From contig NZ_CP043761.1 in NCBI RefSeq assembly GCF_008386395.1, positions 5,022,001 through 5,086,000 on the forward strand: a stretch of 64,000 nucleotides of DNA, written 5' to 3'. The position numbers and the translations under genes are program-made. Below the pieces are notes generated by a model, which was not told where the DNA came from, searched no databases, and was given only the letters and a program-made list of their open reading frames with translations. Below, one piece after another: positions 7,786-16,695 of the stretch. This DNA is from Paenibacillus sp. 37. Its GTDB lineage: Bacteria > Bacillota > Bacilli > Paenibacillales > Paenibacillaceae. How positions within the stretch are numbered: the stretch's first letter is position 1; each line of letters starts with the position of its first letter.

Positions 7786-8913
7786 CTAGATCAAGGATGG
7801 GCGGATCTGTACACGAATGCCTTTTGGAGCATGAACAGCAACAAGCGCTCCAATATCGCCATTAACCTTAATCCAACCCAGACCCGAGATGAATACATCC
7901 GATTGACTGCCGCGTTTGATGCGGAATTCATGTCTGGTCCATTCAGCCATCTCTGCTGCATCCTCACGGGTTGGCGGAGACAACAATTCTCCCAGATGGT
8001 CGCGGTACAGGTCATCTGCACGCTCCAGCTTCGTCCGGTGAATATCAAGCGCAGTGCTGATAAAACAAGTGAACGACTGGCGATCACCTTCCACAAAGTC
8101 AAATCGAGCCATGCCGCCGAAGAACAGCGTCTGACCGGAATTTAACTGATACACAGCCGGTTTAAGCGGCTTTTCAGGCATGATGGCGGCGAGATCCTTA
8201 CGTGAAACAATCTCGCTGAAACGCCATGGATACACGATTCCAGGCGTATCAATAATATATTTTCCATCATCCAGCGGAATGTTCACCATATCCAGCGTTG
8301 TTCCCGGATAACGGGACGTGGTCAGCTCCTGCTCCAGATCGCTGTAATCACGGATCAGACGGTTAATCAGTGTGGATTTACCCACATTGGTACCGCCAAC
8401 CACGTAGACGTCACGATCTTCGCGATAGGTTCCAACAAGCTCAAGCAGACGGTCAAAGCCCTGATTTTGCTTCGCACTGCACAAGACGACATCCACGGTA
8501 CGCAAACCCTGTTCTTTGGCTTGCTTCTGTACCCAGTTGCGAACCTTGTTCCAGTTGGTTACTTTTGGAAGCAAGTCCGTTTTGTTCACAGCAAGCAATA
8601 CCGGATTGTTGCCTACAAAACGTTGCAGACCGGAGATAATACTGCCATCAAAGTCAAACAAATCAACGATATGGATGACAAGTGCATCCTTATCCCCGAT
8701 TTTGCTAAGCAGCGCCAGGAATTCGTCCTGATCCACCGTAACGGATGATGACTCATTGTAGTTTTTGATGCGGAAACAGCGCTGGCATATAACCGGTTCA
8801 CGATCCAATGCCTTCTCAGGGATAAACCCTGGTAATTCCGAATTTTCTGTTTGCAGATGCACGCCGCATCCGCTGCACCTTACGGCAAGATTGCCGTTAT
8901 GCGGTTCTGTCAT
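7786..8913 (-). CDS. yqeH: Ribosome biogenesis GTPase YqeH
   Basis: This encodes 375 residues of the circularly permuted GTPase YqeH, needed for 30S assembly. An N-terminal zinc finger (CSGCG ... CQRCF, four Cys) precedes the permuted G motifs: NKTDLLP (G4), CSAKQNQG (G5), GGTNVGKSTLIN (G1 P-loop) and DTPGI (G3), in the order G4-G5-G1-G2-G3. A C-terminal domain of about 160 residues follows. The start overlaps the yqeG stop by 4 bases. Confidence 0.95.
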   Translation of the reverse strand: MTEPHNGNLAVRCSGCGVHLQTENSELPGFIPEKALDREPVICQRCFRIKNYNESSSVTVDQDEFLALLSKIGDKDALVIHIVDLFDFDGSIISGLQRFVGNNPVLLAVNKTDLLPKVTNWNKVRNWVQKQAKEQGLRTVDVVLCSAKQNQGFDRLLELVGTYREDRDVYVVGGTNVGKSTLINRLIRDYSDLEQELTTSRYPGTTLDMVNIPLDDGKYIIDTPGIVYPWRFSEIVSRKDLAAIMPEKPLKPAVYQLNSGQTLFFGGMARFDFVEGDRQSFTCFISTALDIHRTKLERADDLYRDHLGELLSPPTREDAAEMAEWTRHEFRIKRGSQSDVFISGLGWIKVNGDIGALVAVHAPKGIRVQIRPSLI

Positions 8914-9437
8914 TTCTTCTTTTCCTCCTCAAGCCATAAGCCTTTCCTGCGTAAACTCGTTAGAGCAATCCGTTCCACGCGTCGATTGAAGCGGGTCATA
9001 AAACCTTCGTCCCCAATGGAGATTGGCAGTACCAGAACGGTATATAACCCCATTCGGTTCCCTCCATAAACGTCCGTAAGCATCTGATCGCCTACTACAA
9101 TCGTGTTTTCAGGAGATAACTCCATCATTTTCATTGCTCTACGAAACGGTACATTCGATGGTTTGCGTGCACTATGCACAAACTGGATATCCAGCGGGGT
9201 CGCAAACAGGGATACACGATTCAAATTGTTATTGGACACAATCATCAGCTTGAAACCGGCCTCTTTCACACGTGCAAACCATTCAATCAGTTCGGGCGTA
9301 GCGTCAGGGGCTTTGGCTCCAACGAGTGTGTTATCCAGATCAGTTATAATTCCACGGTAGCCTTGAGCGTACAGCTCTTCCAGATTAATGTCAAAAACCG
9401 TGTCTACACGCAGCTTGGGCATTAACATTTTAAACAA
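8910..9437 (-). CDS. yqeG: YqeG-family HAD phosphatase
   Basis: This encodes about 175 residues of the HAD superfamily IIIA phosphatase YqeG. HAD motif I is ITDLDNTLVG, motif II is MIVSNN, and VVGDQMLTDVYGGNRMG carries motifs III/IV. It is the first gene of the yqeG-yqeH-aroE operon. The start is uncertain. A TTG at 9437 (MFKMLMPKLRV) is preceded by GAGGTGA at good spacing and matches the length of B. subtilis YqeG, whereas a GTG at 9464 lacks a binding site and an ATG at 9428 is too far from one. The substrate is not established. Confidence 0.88.
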   Translation of the reverse strand: MFKMLMPKLRVDTVFDINLEELYAQGYRGIITDLDNTLVGAKAPDATPELIEWFARVKEAGFKLMIVSNNNLNRVSLFATPLDIQFVHSARKPSNVPFRRAMKMMELSPENTIVVGDQMLTDVYGGNRMGLYTVLVLPISIGDEGFMTRFNRRVERIALTSLRRKGLWLEEEKKK

Positions 9438-9526
9438 AGAAGTCACCTCAGTTTCATACGACACACTATATCACAAATCCGTCTTTCCTGAAAATGCATA
9501 CAGCGCCTGATGGCATAGGAAAAAAG

Positions 9527-9560
9527 GAAAAACGGGACGGGCAACAACTATGCCCGTTCC
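9527..9560 (-). terminator. Terminator overlapping the end of the transglutaminase gene
   Basis: On the reverse strand ACGGGCA and TGCCCGT form a stem with flanking GG/CC pairs, and GTTTTTCC follows. The stop codon of the transglutaminase gene lies in the loop region. Confidence 0.65.
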
Positions 9561-11761
9561 GCTTTCAGTTCCTTCCGCAGCTTCAAGGCGGTCTGATAGA
9601 CGCCCTTCCAGTCGTCGGCAGTTACGGACGCCGGACTGTAACGAGTCTGTTCAAACTTCGTGAGAAGCTCATACAATGTTGCTTCTGCAGCAGGTTTTGC
9701 CTGGCTCCAGCGGGCTACCGATTCACGAAGTGTCTCGTCTCCGCTCCGGGTTAACCCTTTGCGTTTCACATACTGAATCCAACGCTCGGTTTCTGCCACT
9801 ACCTTCTGTTCAGGGGTGAGCGGTCCACCTGTCCGTAGACGAAGCAGGAAGAATCGCATGGAGAAACGATTACGCCAGAACATGTATGCTACCCACATTA
9901 CAATAATGGCTCCTGCAGCCCAGATAACAAAAGTCGGGATGGCAGACGATGTCTGCTCAGGTGCAGGTGTCTGCTCCTCCTCTTGTACCGGCTCCTCTTC
10001 TGGCTCTTCTTCTGGCTCATCTACAGGCTGTACATCAGGTTGTTCCGTCAGCAACGGCATATCAAAGCCCGGCGTTGCCTCAACAGGAATCCATCCATAT
10101 TCACCAAAGTAAACCTCTGCCCAGGAGTGTGCATCTGCATTGGTAACGGTGTAGGTCGTCTCAATCTCCGCGCCAGGTTGACGTGGAGCCTGCATGTCCG
10201 AATTCAGGGACAATTGTCCAGGCGCATAACCTTTAACCCATCTTGCAGGAATGCCCTCCGAGCGCGCCATCATCACCAGCGCAGTGGAGAAGTAATCACA
10301 GTAGCCTTCCATAATATCGAACAGGAAACCTTCCACAAAGTCGCTGCTTACTTTTCGAGATAAATCCGGATTGTTCGTGTATTCAAAATTAGTTTGTAAA
10401 TAGTTTTGCAGTAATGCCACTTTTTCATACGGAGTATTCGCAGATGCCGTTATCTCGGCTGCCAGATCCGAAACCCGGTCAGGGAAACGGGATGGTAACT
10501 GCAAGTACATATCATCTGCCGGATTACTGTTATACAGATCTTCAAATGACTTCGTACGAAGCTCATCTTCCACAATCACAGGGGCTTCCGATACGATAGT
10601 ATACGTCTTGGGATACTGCGGTTGCTGACGGTCTGTCACCACATGCAGTTCAGCCTGTTCAGCATTCCACAACATCCGTTCCGTTCTGTCCTCACCATTA
10701 ATGGAGCTCACTTCCGAGATCGAATAAGCACCAAAGAGAATCGGATAGACATTATCATTCAGCATCGTTACGTTCTGAGTTACTTGCTTGGTATTCACAT
10801 TACCGGATTCTTGGTTCTCCAGAGGCTGTCCGGCTTCAACATTCTCTGTCGCACCCCGTCCACGGTCATCCCAGCCTGTACCTGTATACTCTGCACGTGT
10901 CTCACCGCGCCAGTAACTACGCTCATTGGTGGTGACAGACATGACAGGGGTATAGTCGAAGTTGAACCCTCCACCAAGCTGATTGTCTTCCCTGCTGTAT
11001 CCCGATTCGGTAGCCGCGGGAATATCAAGGTTTCCGTTACCAGCCTGACTTGTGGAAGTTCCTGTATAGTTACGCCACGCCGTATATGGGTCCGTCAAGG
11101 TGGGTGGAATCTCCGGCATATTAACGCTGGCTACAATAATTAAAGAAAAGATAATGGCAATATTGGCCAGGACTTTATAAGGATACCGGATGATTCGTTT
11201 CCAACCTTGTGGATACTGTAGCTGATAGTTACGGAAATGCTGACATACGAGCCATCCCATCCCCGCAAACATCACCCACGCGATTTCAATCCAGAGTGGA
11301 ATCTGGGTGAAAGAATCGAGAATCCCCATCGAAATGATGTTAACACCCAGAAAAACAAGAATGCGACGTGTTGTGGTCACGAGTCGAAGCGCAGCTTCAA
11401 GCATCACCCATGCACACAGGGAGAACCAGATGTACGGCGTCATGTGTAATATGAATTGCTCCGCTCGGTCCGTTAAAGAGCCATAAGGGATGTACACCGT
11501 ATAATCAATCAGCGTTTTATGCAAAATGTAACCAACAACGACCGCCTTGATGATCGCCCGATACATCGTTTTGAAGGGCAGAATGACCTCCAGCACACTG
11601 ACCGCTGCAAGTGTCCATAACACCAGAGAAGTTGTCTCCGTGTACCACGATTCCTGCGTAAATGAAATCCACTGCATGCCAATCAGGAAAATCCAGAGCA
11701 ATGACGCTGCATGATACCAGGATCGTTTGCCTGCAATACTTTCATTTCCTTTTGTACTCAT
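9548..11761 (-). CDS. Membrane transglutaminase-like protein (TgpA/YebA type)
   Basis: This encodes 737 residues. The N-terminal third is a polytopic membrane domain with about six or seven hydrophobic segments (DUF3488-like). An extracytoplasmic transglutaminase-like domain follows, with the Cys in EGYCDYFSTALVMMAR, His in DAHSWAEVYF and Asp in the WIPVEATPG region order Cys-His-Asp. A Glu/Pro-rich linker (EEEPEEEPVQEEEQ) and another membrane segment precede a cytoplasmic C-terminal DUF4129-like tail. The ATG at 11761 has GGGGGAGG upstream and overlaps the preceding stop by 4 bases; an upstream ATG at 11851 lies inside the DUF58 gene. With MoxR and DUF58 it forms a common three-gene set of unknown envelope function. 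Confidence 0.85.
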   Translation of the reverse strand: MSTKGNESIAGKRSWYHAASLLWIFLIGMQWISFTQESWYTETTSLVLWTLAAVSVLEVILPFKTMYRAIIKAVVVGYILHKTLIDYTVYIPYGSLTDRAEQFILHMTPYIWFSLCAWVMLEAALRLVTTTRRILVFLGVNIISMGILDSFTQIPLWIEIAWVMFAGMGWLVCQHFRNYQLQYPQGWKRIIRYPYKVLANIAIIFSLIIVASVNMPEIPPTLTDPYTAWRNYTGTSTSQAGNGNLDIPAATESGYSREDNQLGGGFNFDYTPVMSVTTNERSYWRGETRAEYTGTGWDDRGRGATENVEAGQPLENQESGNVNTKQVTQNVTMLNDNVYPILFGAYSISEVSSINGEDRTERMLWNAEQAELHVVTDRQQPQYPKTYTIVSEAPVIVEDELRTKSFEDLYNSNPADDMYLQLPSRFPDRVSDLAAEITASANTPYEKVALLQNYLQTNFEYTNNPDLSRKVSSDFVEGFLFDIMEGYCDYFSTALVMMARSEGIPARWVKGYAPGQLSLNSDMQAPRQPGAEIETTYTVTNADAHSWAEVYFGEYGWIPVEATPGFDMPLLTEQPDVQPVDEPEEEPEEEPVQEEEQTPAPEQTSSAIPTFVIWAAGAIIVMWVAYMFWRNRFSMRFFLLRLRTGGPLTPEQKVVAETERWIQYVKRKGLTRSGDETLRESVARWSQAKPAAEATLYELLTKFEQTRYSPASVTADDWKGVYQTALKLRKELKAERA

Positions 11762-13005
11762 ACAGAACCTCCCCCCATCACCGTTGGAAGCTCCTGCAGG
11801 TGAGAAACAGTGAATGACCTTGTGCCTCTTCCACGCAGCATTGCATTCCACTCGGCACTCCGGCGGGATTCACTGGTATCGATCAGAATATGACATGGAG
11901 TCATGCCCCTCGTATCGGCCCAGCGCAACAGTTCCATTATTTTTTCATCCTTCTGGGGAGAAATCACGACAAAGTAAGCTCCCTGAGGCAGTTGACGTGC
12001 GATTCTTTCCACGCCGGGCAACAGATGGGTATCCTGACCGTTATATTGAATATCCACCAGATGATGCATCATCTTCTGTCGTTCCATCAGACTTTCACTG
12101 GGGGCCATGAAGGATGTCTGGTCTGACAACGTCAACAATCCCATCCCCATTCGTTCCCTGACACCATATTCCAGCAGAGAGGCAGCCGTGGAAACGGCAA
12201 TTTCAAATGCATCCCCATGTTCATAACTTGATGCCAGCGCATCCAGAACCAGAACGGTTTTGGGCACAGACTCATGTTCAAACTCCTTGGACTTCCAGTT
12301 CCCTGTCTTTGCCGTTGCATTCCAGTGAATGCGGGAAAGTCGATCTCCGTATACGTAGTCACGTACACCATTGATCTGAGTAGTCTCTCTCCGTGAGCGG
12401 GTTAACGCCGTCTGAGGACCGGATAACCGTGATTTGCGGTCGTAGAGCTGCCAATATGGAATAAATACCGTTCTTGGCAGTACGCGAAACTCACCTTTGG
12501 CCTTAAACTTTCCTCGATGTTCAATCAGTCCAAATATGTCCTCGCTGGCACATTCCGTTTCTGAAAAAACATACTTCCCCCGCTCAAGTGGCGGTGTCTG
12601 AAAAGACAACTCGCCATTACCACGCATATTGGGAATCAAACTTTCCTTGAACGACCACGATTCTCCGTTATGCCGATGCAGCATTTCACGTACAACAACA
12701 TAGGGAAGCGGAAGGAATCCCGGAATCGTCAGACTCAGCTGTACTTGAACCTGGTCACCCGCATGCAGCAATTCTTCGTGGTCTGGACCAGAAGATAACC
12801 TACGAACTCCTTGAGCACGTCTTACCCCGCTAAATCCAGCAATGGCAAGGTACACACAGAGCAGGGTCACCATCGACAGCAACATAAGGGATGTCTTCCC
12901 GCCCTGAAACAAAACATAAGCCAGACAGCACATCCACACCATTGCGATGCTCCATACGCGTGGGTGGCGTAACCCTCTATTGACTGTTCTCAAAAGCGGC
13001 TTCAT
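11758..13005 (-). CDS. DUF58 domain protein
   Basis: This encodes 415 residues. Two hydrophobic helices lie near residues 18-60, followed by a beta-rich segment and a DUF58 domain with the signature GVRDYVYGDRLSRIHWNATAKTG (quoted across residues roughly 215-237), which contains the conserved R-x-I-x-W. A von Willebrand A-like fold follows (TVLVLDAL). DUF58 proteins pair with MoxR ATPases. The gene starts 3 bases after the MoxR stop and ends overlapping the transglutaminase start, so the three are one operon. Confidence 0.87.
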   Translation of the reverse strand: MKPLLRTVNRGLRHPRVWSIAMVWMCCLAYVLFQGGKTSLMLLSMVTLLCVYLAIAGFSGVRRAQGVRRLSSGPDHEELLHAGDQVQVQLSLTIPGFLPLPYVVVREMLHRHNGESWSFKESLIPNMRGNGELSFQTPPLERGKYVFSETECASEDIFGLIEHRGKFKAKGEFRVLPRTVFIPYWQLYDRKSRLSGPQTALTRSRRETTQINGVRDYVYGDRLSRIHWNATAKTGNWKSKEFEHESVPKTVLVLDALASSYEHGDAFEIAVSTAASLLEYGVRERMGMGLLTLSDQTSFMAPSESLMERQKMMHHLVDIQYNGQDTHLLPGVERIARQLPQGAYFVVISPQKDEKIMELLRWADTRGMTPCHILIDTSESRRSAEWNAMLRGRGTRSFTVSHLQELPTVMGGGSV

Positions 13006-13008
13006 GAA

Positions 13009-13965
13009 CTATTGCCCCATGGAGACGGGCACGCGTACTTGCTGGAGTACGGCATTCAAAACGGCCTCGGAACTCATACTGTCCAGTCTCGATTCAGGAC
13101 GAAGCACAATACGATGAGAGATCACATAAGGGGCCATCGTTTTCACATCATCCGGAAGCACATAATCACGTTCCTGCAAGAAAGCAAAGGCTTTTACGGC
13201 CATCATGAACGATATGGCTGCACGTGGGCTGGCACCCAGCAATACAGATGGGTGGGAGCGGGTTTGACGAACAACATCCAGCAGATAGTCCATGACCGGA
13301 TCACCAATAAAGACTTCTTTGATCTCCTGTTGAATTGCCGAGATCTGATCCATATGGGTCACGGATTCAAGCCGATCTACAGGCTGGCCCAACTGATGTG
13401 TCTTGAGCAGTGTTTTCTCAATTTCTTTATCGGGATAACCTAGACTTATTTTCAACATAAACCGGTCGAGTTGTGCTTCCGGCAAAGTATACGTACCTTC
13501 AAAATCAATCGGATTCTGAGTTGCACAGAGCATGAATGGATGTGGCAGATCATACGTATCGCCATCAACGGTTACGCTGCGCTCCTCCATAACTTCGAGC
13601 AGAGCCGATTGGGTTTTTGTTGTGGCCCGGTTAATCTCATCAGCTAGCAAGATGTTGGTCATCACAGGACCTGGCCGGAAATAAAAACGCTCATCCTTCG
13701 GATGGAACACAGATACGCCCGTAATATCACTAGGTAAAATATCAGGATTACATTGAATACGCCGGTACTCACCACGCATGGATTTCGATAATGCCTTGAT
13801 TAATTGCGTTTTGCCAGTTCCCGGTACGTCTTCAATCAGAACGTGCCCACCTGCAAGCAAAGCTGTAAGTAAAAGTTGAATTTCAAAGGATTTCCCCATA
13901 ATACAGGATTCCAGATTTGAACGAACTGCGGATATGATTTGGATCGACTCTTTGCGCACAGGCAT
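13009..13965 (-). CDS. MoxR-family AAA+ ATPase
   Basis: This encodes 318 residues. Walker A is EDVPGTGKT, Walker B is LLADEINRA, and sensor 1 is FMLCATQNP, all characteristic of MoxR/RavA-type AAA+ chaperones. PDVL-type arginine finger and sensor 2 regions follow (SPRAAISF). The ATG at 13965 has AGGAGG upstream; the longer frame to 14013 lacks one. MoxR ATPases are thought to act as chaperones for a partner von Willebrand-like protein, here the DUF58 product encoded next. Confidence 0.9.
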   Translation of the reverse strand: MPVRKESIQIISAVRSNLESCIMGKSFEIQLLLTALLAGGHVLIEDVPGTGKTQLIKALSKSMRGEYRRIQCNPDILPSDITGVSVFHPKDERFYFRPGPVMTNILLADEINRATTKTQSALLEVMEERSVTVDGDTYDLPHPFMLCATQNPIDFEGTYTLPEAQLDRFMLKISLGYPDKEIEKTLLKTHQLGQPVDRLESVTHMDQISAIQQEIKEVFIGDPVMDYLLDVVRQTRSHPSVLLGASPRAAISFMMAVKAFAFLQERDYVLPDDVKTMAPYVISHRIVLRPESRLDSMSSEAVLNAVLQQVRVPVSMGQ

Positions 13966-14098
13966 GTGGTCTAACCTCCTAAAAAAGCATACAGATTTCC
14001 TTTTATTGTACATGATCCAGAGTCACGAGTACACTCGAAGGAACTCACAATTTGTTTCCAGCCCGTCAGATTCACCGCAGTTCTCGCATGAATACGAC

Positions 14099-14130
14099 AA
14101 AAAAGCCCCGGATAGAAGTCATCCGGAGCC
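14099..14130 (-). terminator. Terminator of the spoVA operon
   Basis: On the reverse strand CTCCGGAT pairs with ATCCGGGG around GACTTCT, followed by CTTTTTTG. It lies 44 bases after the spoVAE stop. Confidence 0.85.
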
Positions 14131-14173
14131 TCTGCTGAATCGCAATATGTTCAAGGAGATTTCTCATTCTATG

Positions 14174-14524
14174 TTAGCCTTTTGGTCTAACGACCAATGC
14201 CGCGAGAAAAGAAAAGATGATCGCTGACGAAATCCCCGCCGCAGTCAGATCGAAAATCCCTGTAATCACACCCAGCCATCCCTCTTTTTCCAGCTCCGTC
14301 AATGCCCCGTGCACCAAGGAATTACCGAAACTTGTGATGGGGATGGTAGCACCCGCACCTGCAAATTTAACCAAGGGGTCATACACGCCAAATGCATCCG
14401 CAAGCGCACCTGTCACAACAAGTGTACTCATGGTATGAGCTGGCGTCAGTTTAACCCCATCCATTAGAAGCTGTCCAACAACACAGATTAAACCGCCAAC
14501 GATAAATGCCCACAAGAACTGCAT
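14174..14524 (-). CDS. spoVAE: Stage V sporulation protein AE (SpoVAEb)
   Basis: This encodes 116 residues, mostly hydrophobic with about four membrane helices. The sequence FLWAFIVGGLICVVGQLLMD and the block ITSFGNSLVHGALTELEKEGWLG match SpoVAEb. With SpoVAC and SpoVAD it forms the spore inner-membrane machinery that moves dipicolinic acid into the forespore and out at germination. AAAGGAGGG precedes the ATG. It is the last gene of the operon. Confidence 0.93.
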   Translation of the reverse strand: MQFLWAFIVGGLICVVGQLLMDGVKLTPAHTMSTLVVTGALADAFGVYDPLVKFAGAGATIPITSFGNSLVHGALTELEKEGWLGVITGIFDLTAAGISSAIIFSFLAALVVRPKG

Positions 14525-14529
14525 TACCT

Positions 14530-15546
14530 TTATCCCTCCTTTTCAATAGCTACGGCATGTGCAATACAAGGAATACTTTCACCCTGCTGGTACGAAATCG
14601 GAGATAACAACGCACCCGTAGCAACGACGAGCACCCGTTTAAGATCACCCTTCTGCATCCGGTTCAAAATGTGACCATAGGTGACGGTGGCAGAACATCC
14701 GCAGCCACTTCCCCCGGCAACAACATAAGGCTGCTTCTCCCGATCATAGATCATCAGGCCGCAGTCATTAAAAACCGTCTGTTCCATGGGAATGCCTTCT
14801 TTTTGCAAAAGCTCTTTCGTAATTGGCAGACCGACGGAGGCCAGATCCCCAGTCACAATGAGATCATAATAGCCGGGTTCCAATCCGGTATCCCTGAAAT
14901 GAGAGATTATAGTGTCGGCTGCTGCTGGCGCCATGGCTGAACCCATATTAAAAGGATCTTTGATGCCCAAATCCATAATGCGTCCAATAGTGGCTTTGGT
15001 AACTACAGGACCATCACCGGTACGTGAGACCACGCCACACCCTGCACCTGTTACGGTATATTGCGCATAAGGCGGCTTCTGGGAGCCATATTCGGTCGGA
15101 TATCGAAATTGTTTCTCAACCGTGCAGTTATGGCTAACCGTTCCTGCAAGGACATAATCGCCAGCTCCGGAGTCAACAATCATGGACGCTAACGCTAAGG
15201 TTTCCATTGATGTGGAACAGGCACCAAAGACGCCCAGGTAAGGCACACCCAGTTTTCGCGCTGAAAAGGAACTGCTGATAATCTGATTCATCAAGTCTCC
15301 ACCCACAAAAAATTGAAGCTCTTCCTTGGTGATATTTGAATTAACCAAAGCCAGTTGGGAGGCCTGTTCGAGCAGTTTTCGTTCTCCCTTTTCCCACGTC
15401 TTTTCGCCGATCTCGAGGTTGTCATAAACATAATCGAAATCAGATGACAATGGACCCTCGCCTTCTTCTGGTCCTACAACTGTAGCTTTACCGATAATTC
15501 GCGGACGATTTTCAAACTGCCACGTTTGACGACCCAATCGCTTCAT
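14530..15546 (-). CDS. spoVAD: Stage V sporulation protein AD
   Basis: This encodes 338 residues with a thiolase-like fold. The family block FGACSTSMETLALASMI carries the thiolase-type Cys, followed by GDYVLAGTVSHN and GSGCGCSATVTYGH. SpoVAD binds dipicolinic acid and is essential for its uptake in the forespore. GGAGGTGGG lies before the ATG and the start overlaps the spoVAC stop by 4 bases. Confidence 0.95.
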   Translation of the reverse strand: MKRLGRQTWQFENRPRIIGKATVVGPEEGEGPLSSDFDYVYDNLEIGEKTWEKGERKLLEQASQLALVNSNITKEELQFFVGGDLMNQIISSSFSARKLGVPYLGVFGACSTSMETLALASMIVDSGAGDYVLAGTVSHNCTVEKQFRYPTEYGSQKPPYAQYTVTGAGCGVVSRTGDGPVVTKATIGRIMDLGIKDPFNMGSAMAPAAADTIISHFRDTGLEPGYYDLIVTGDLASVGLPITKELLQKEGIPMEQTVFNDCGLMIYDREKQPYVVAGGSGCGCSATVTYGHILNRMQKGDLKRVLVVATGALLSPISYQQGESIPCIAHAVAIEKEG

Positions 15547-16046
15547 AGGTGCCCACCTCCAAATCCCAAAAAGGCGTAAACGATCCCTACGACAAATGCT
15601 GCCACGACACCAAACACAATAACGGAACCAGCAAGTTTAAACATGTTGGCTCCTACACCGAGCACCAGTCCTTCAGCACGATGTTCCAGTGCAGCAGAAC
15701 ACATGGAATTGGCAAATCCGGTAACCGGTACAGCCGTTCCCGCTCCTGCCCATTGAGCCATTTTATCGTAAACACCGAGACACGTTAGAATAACCGATAT
15801 GAGAATCATGACCGCCACCGTAGGACTGGAAGCTTCCTTCGATGTCATGTCGAAACCGGCCATAAAAGCTTCTTGAATAGCCTGTCCAATCAAACAGACG
15901 GTACCCCCAACCAGAAATGCTTTGAGGCAATTTTTCAGGATTGGACGAGGCGGTTCATGTTTTTTTGCGACCTTTTTGTACTCCTTTTCATCCATGGACA
16001 GGGACGACGATTTTTTTTCGCTTCCGGATGCAGATTGAGCTGGCAA
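15543..16046 (-). CDS. spoVAC: Stage V sporulation protein AC
   Basis: This encodes 167 residues: a hydrophilic N-terminus (KEYKKVAKKHEPPRPILKN) and a membrane domain with about four helices containing FLVGGTVCLIGQAIQ and VTGFANSMCSAALEHRAEG, typical of SpoVAC, the mechanosensitive channel component of the SpoVA complex. The start is TTG, supported by GAGGAGG nine bases upstream. It is the first gene of a three-gene operon; spoVAA, AB, AEa and AF are absent here. Confidence 0.93.
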   Translation of the reverse strand: MPAQSASGSEKKSSSLSMDEKEYKKVAKKHEPPRPILKNCLKAFLVGGTVCLIGQAIQEAFMAGFDMTSKEASSPTVAVMILISVILTCLGVYDKMAQWAGAGTAVPVTGFANSMCSAALEHRAEGLVLGVGANMFKLAGSVIVFGVVAAFVVGIVYAFLGFGGGHL

Positions 16047-16089
16047 GATACAAGACCTCCTCTATGTGAAAATGGTTCAAAGCTACGGC

Positions 16090-16118
16090 TGAATGCCAAT
16101 GTGTGTAATCCTATATTC
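16090..16118 (-). promoter_or_regulatory. Sigma-G-like promoter of spoVA
   Basis: On the reverse strand GAATA (16118-16114) and CATTCA (16095-16090) are 18 bases apart, resembling the forespore sigma-G pattern GHATR / CATnHTA with two mismatches in the -10. spoVA operons are known sigma-G targets, and the site lies about 45 bases upstream of the spoVAC start. Confidence 0.45.
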
Positions 16119-16237
16119 ATTGTTTGTTAATCATCGGAAGGTTATGTATCCGGCGACAGACAGCATATGTTTCCAACAAGATCATGTTGTGAAAGCAAGA
16201 TGGGAATACGCCGGATCTGAGCACTTTTAGATACGCT

Positions 16238-16321
16238 CTATAAATAAAGAAGAACAATCACGAGCAAGATAAAAAGAACGATAAACAGTACTTTTTCCGT
16301 GCCCTCTTCTGGAGGCTTCAT
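16238..16321 (-). CDS. 27-residue single-helix membrane peptide, sporulation-like
   Basis: An ATG preceded by GGAAGGAG begins a 27-codon frame, MKPPEEGTEKVLFIVLFI followed by LLVIVLLYL. A short acidic head is followed by one uninterrupted hydrophobic helix that runs to the stop. Size, ribosome binding site and composition resemble the very small YjcZ/SscA-type sporulation membrane peptides, which carry a FxLIVVLFILLIIV-like helix. The assignment is by resemblance only. It sits alone in a gap of about 650 bases between spoVAC and the M42 peptidase gene; the rest of the gap shows only the inverted repeat at 16590-16617. Confidence 0.55.
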   Translation of the reverse strand: MKPPEEGTEKVLFIVLFILLVIVLLYL

Positions 16322-16589
16322 TGTATATTTAGCTCCTTCCTGTAAACAGACAAACAAATATTGAATAAAAAGAACATCGAAAATGATGACATCTCCTCCA
16401 TATATTCATATTCATTGAAGTGGCATCAGGACTACGACTATAGCGGATAGAGTCATGAAACTTGGACACGGTAAGCGCCCAAAATATGCCTTAAATACGT
16501 GACATAAACATGGACAATCACTTGCGCAAGGTTCATACTGTAATGTGACCAGTGGTTAAATAACAAGTCCTCAGCATATTAGTATGCAT

Positions 16590-16617
16590 GTTCAAAAAGA
16601 TAAAAGACTTTTTGAAC
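16590..16617. repeat. Perfect inverted repeat, GTTCAAAAAG arms
   Basis: GTTCAAAAAG and CTTTTTGAAC form perfect 10-base arms around an 8-base spacer, about 80 bases upstream of the M42 peptidase start. No T-run follows. The reverse complement begins GTTCAAAAAGTC, like the element at 5107-5148. Confidence 0.65.
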
Positions 16618-16695
16618 TACATCTTAAAAGGACAACAGGCGGGTAGCCGTTCTACTGTGACCTGAAATACATACCAACAGAGGAGTTGTTGACAC

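Noticed and set aside
16322..16405. 24-codon reverse frame upstream of the 27-residue peptide, ending in an ATGA overlap
   Set aside because: The GGAGG is only two bases from its ATG and the peptide has no conserved look. More likely this is the untranslated leader of the 27-residue peptide gene.
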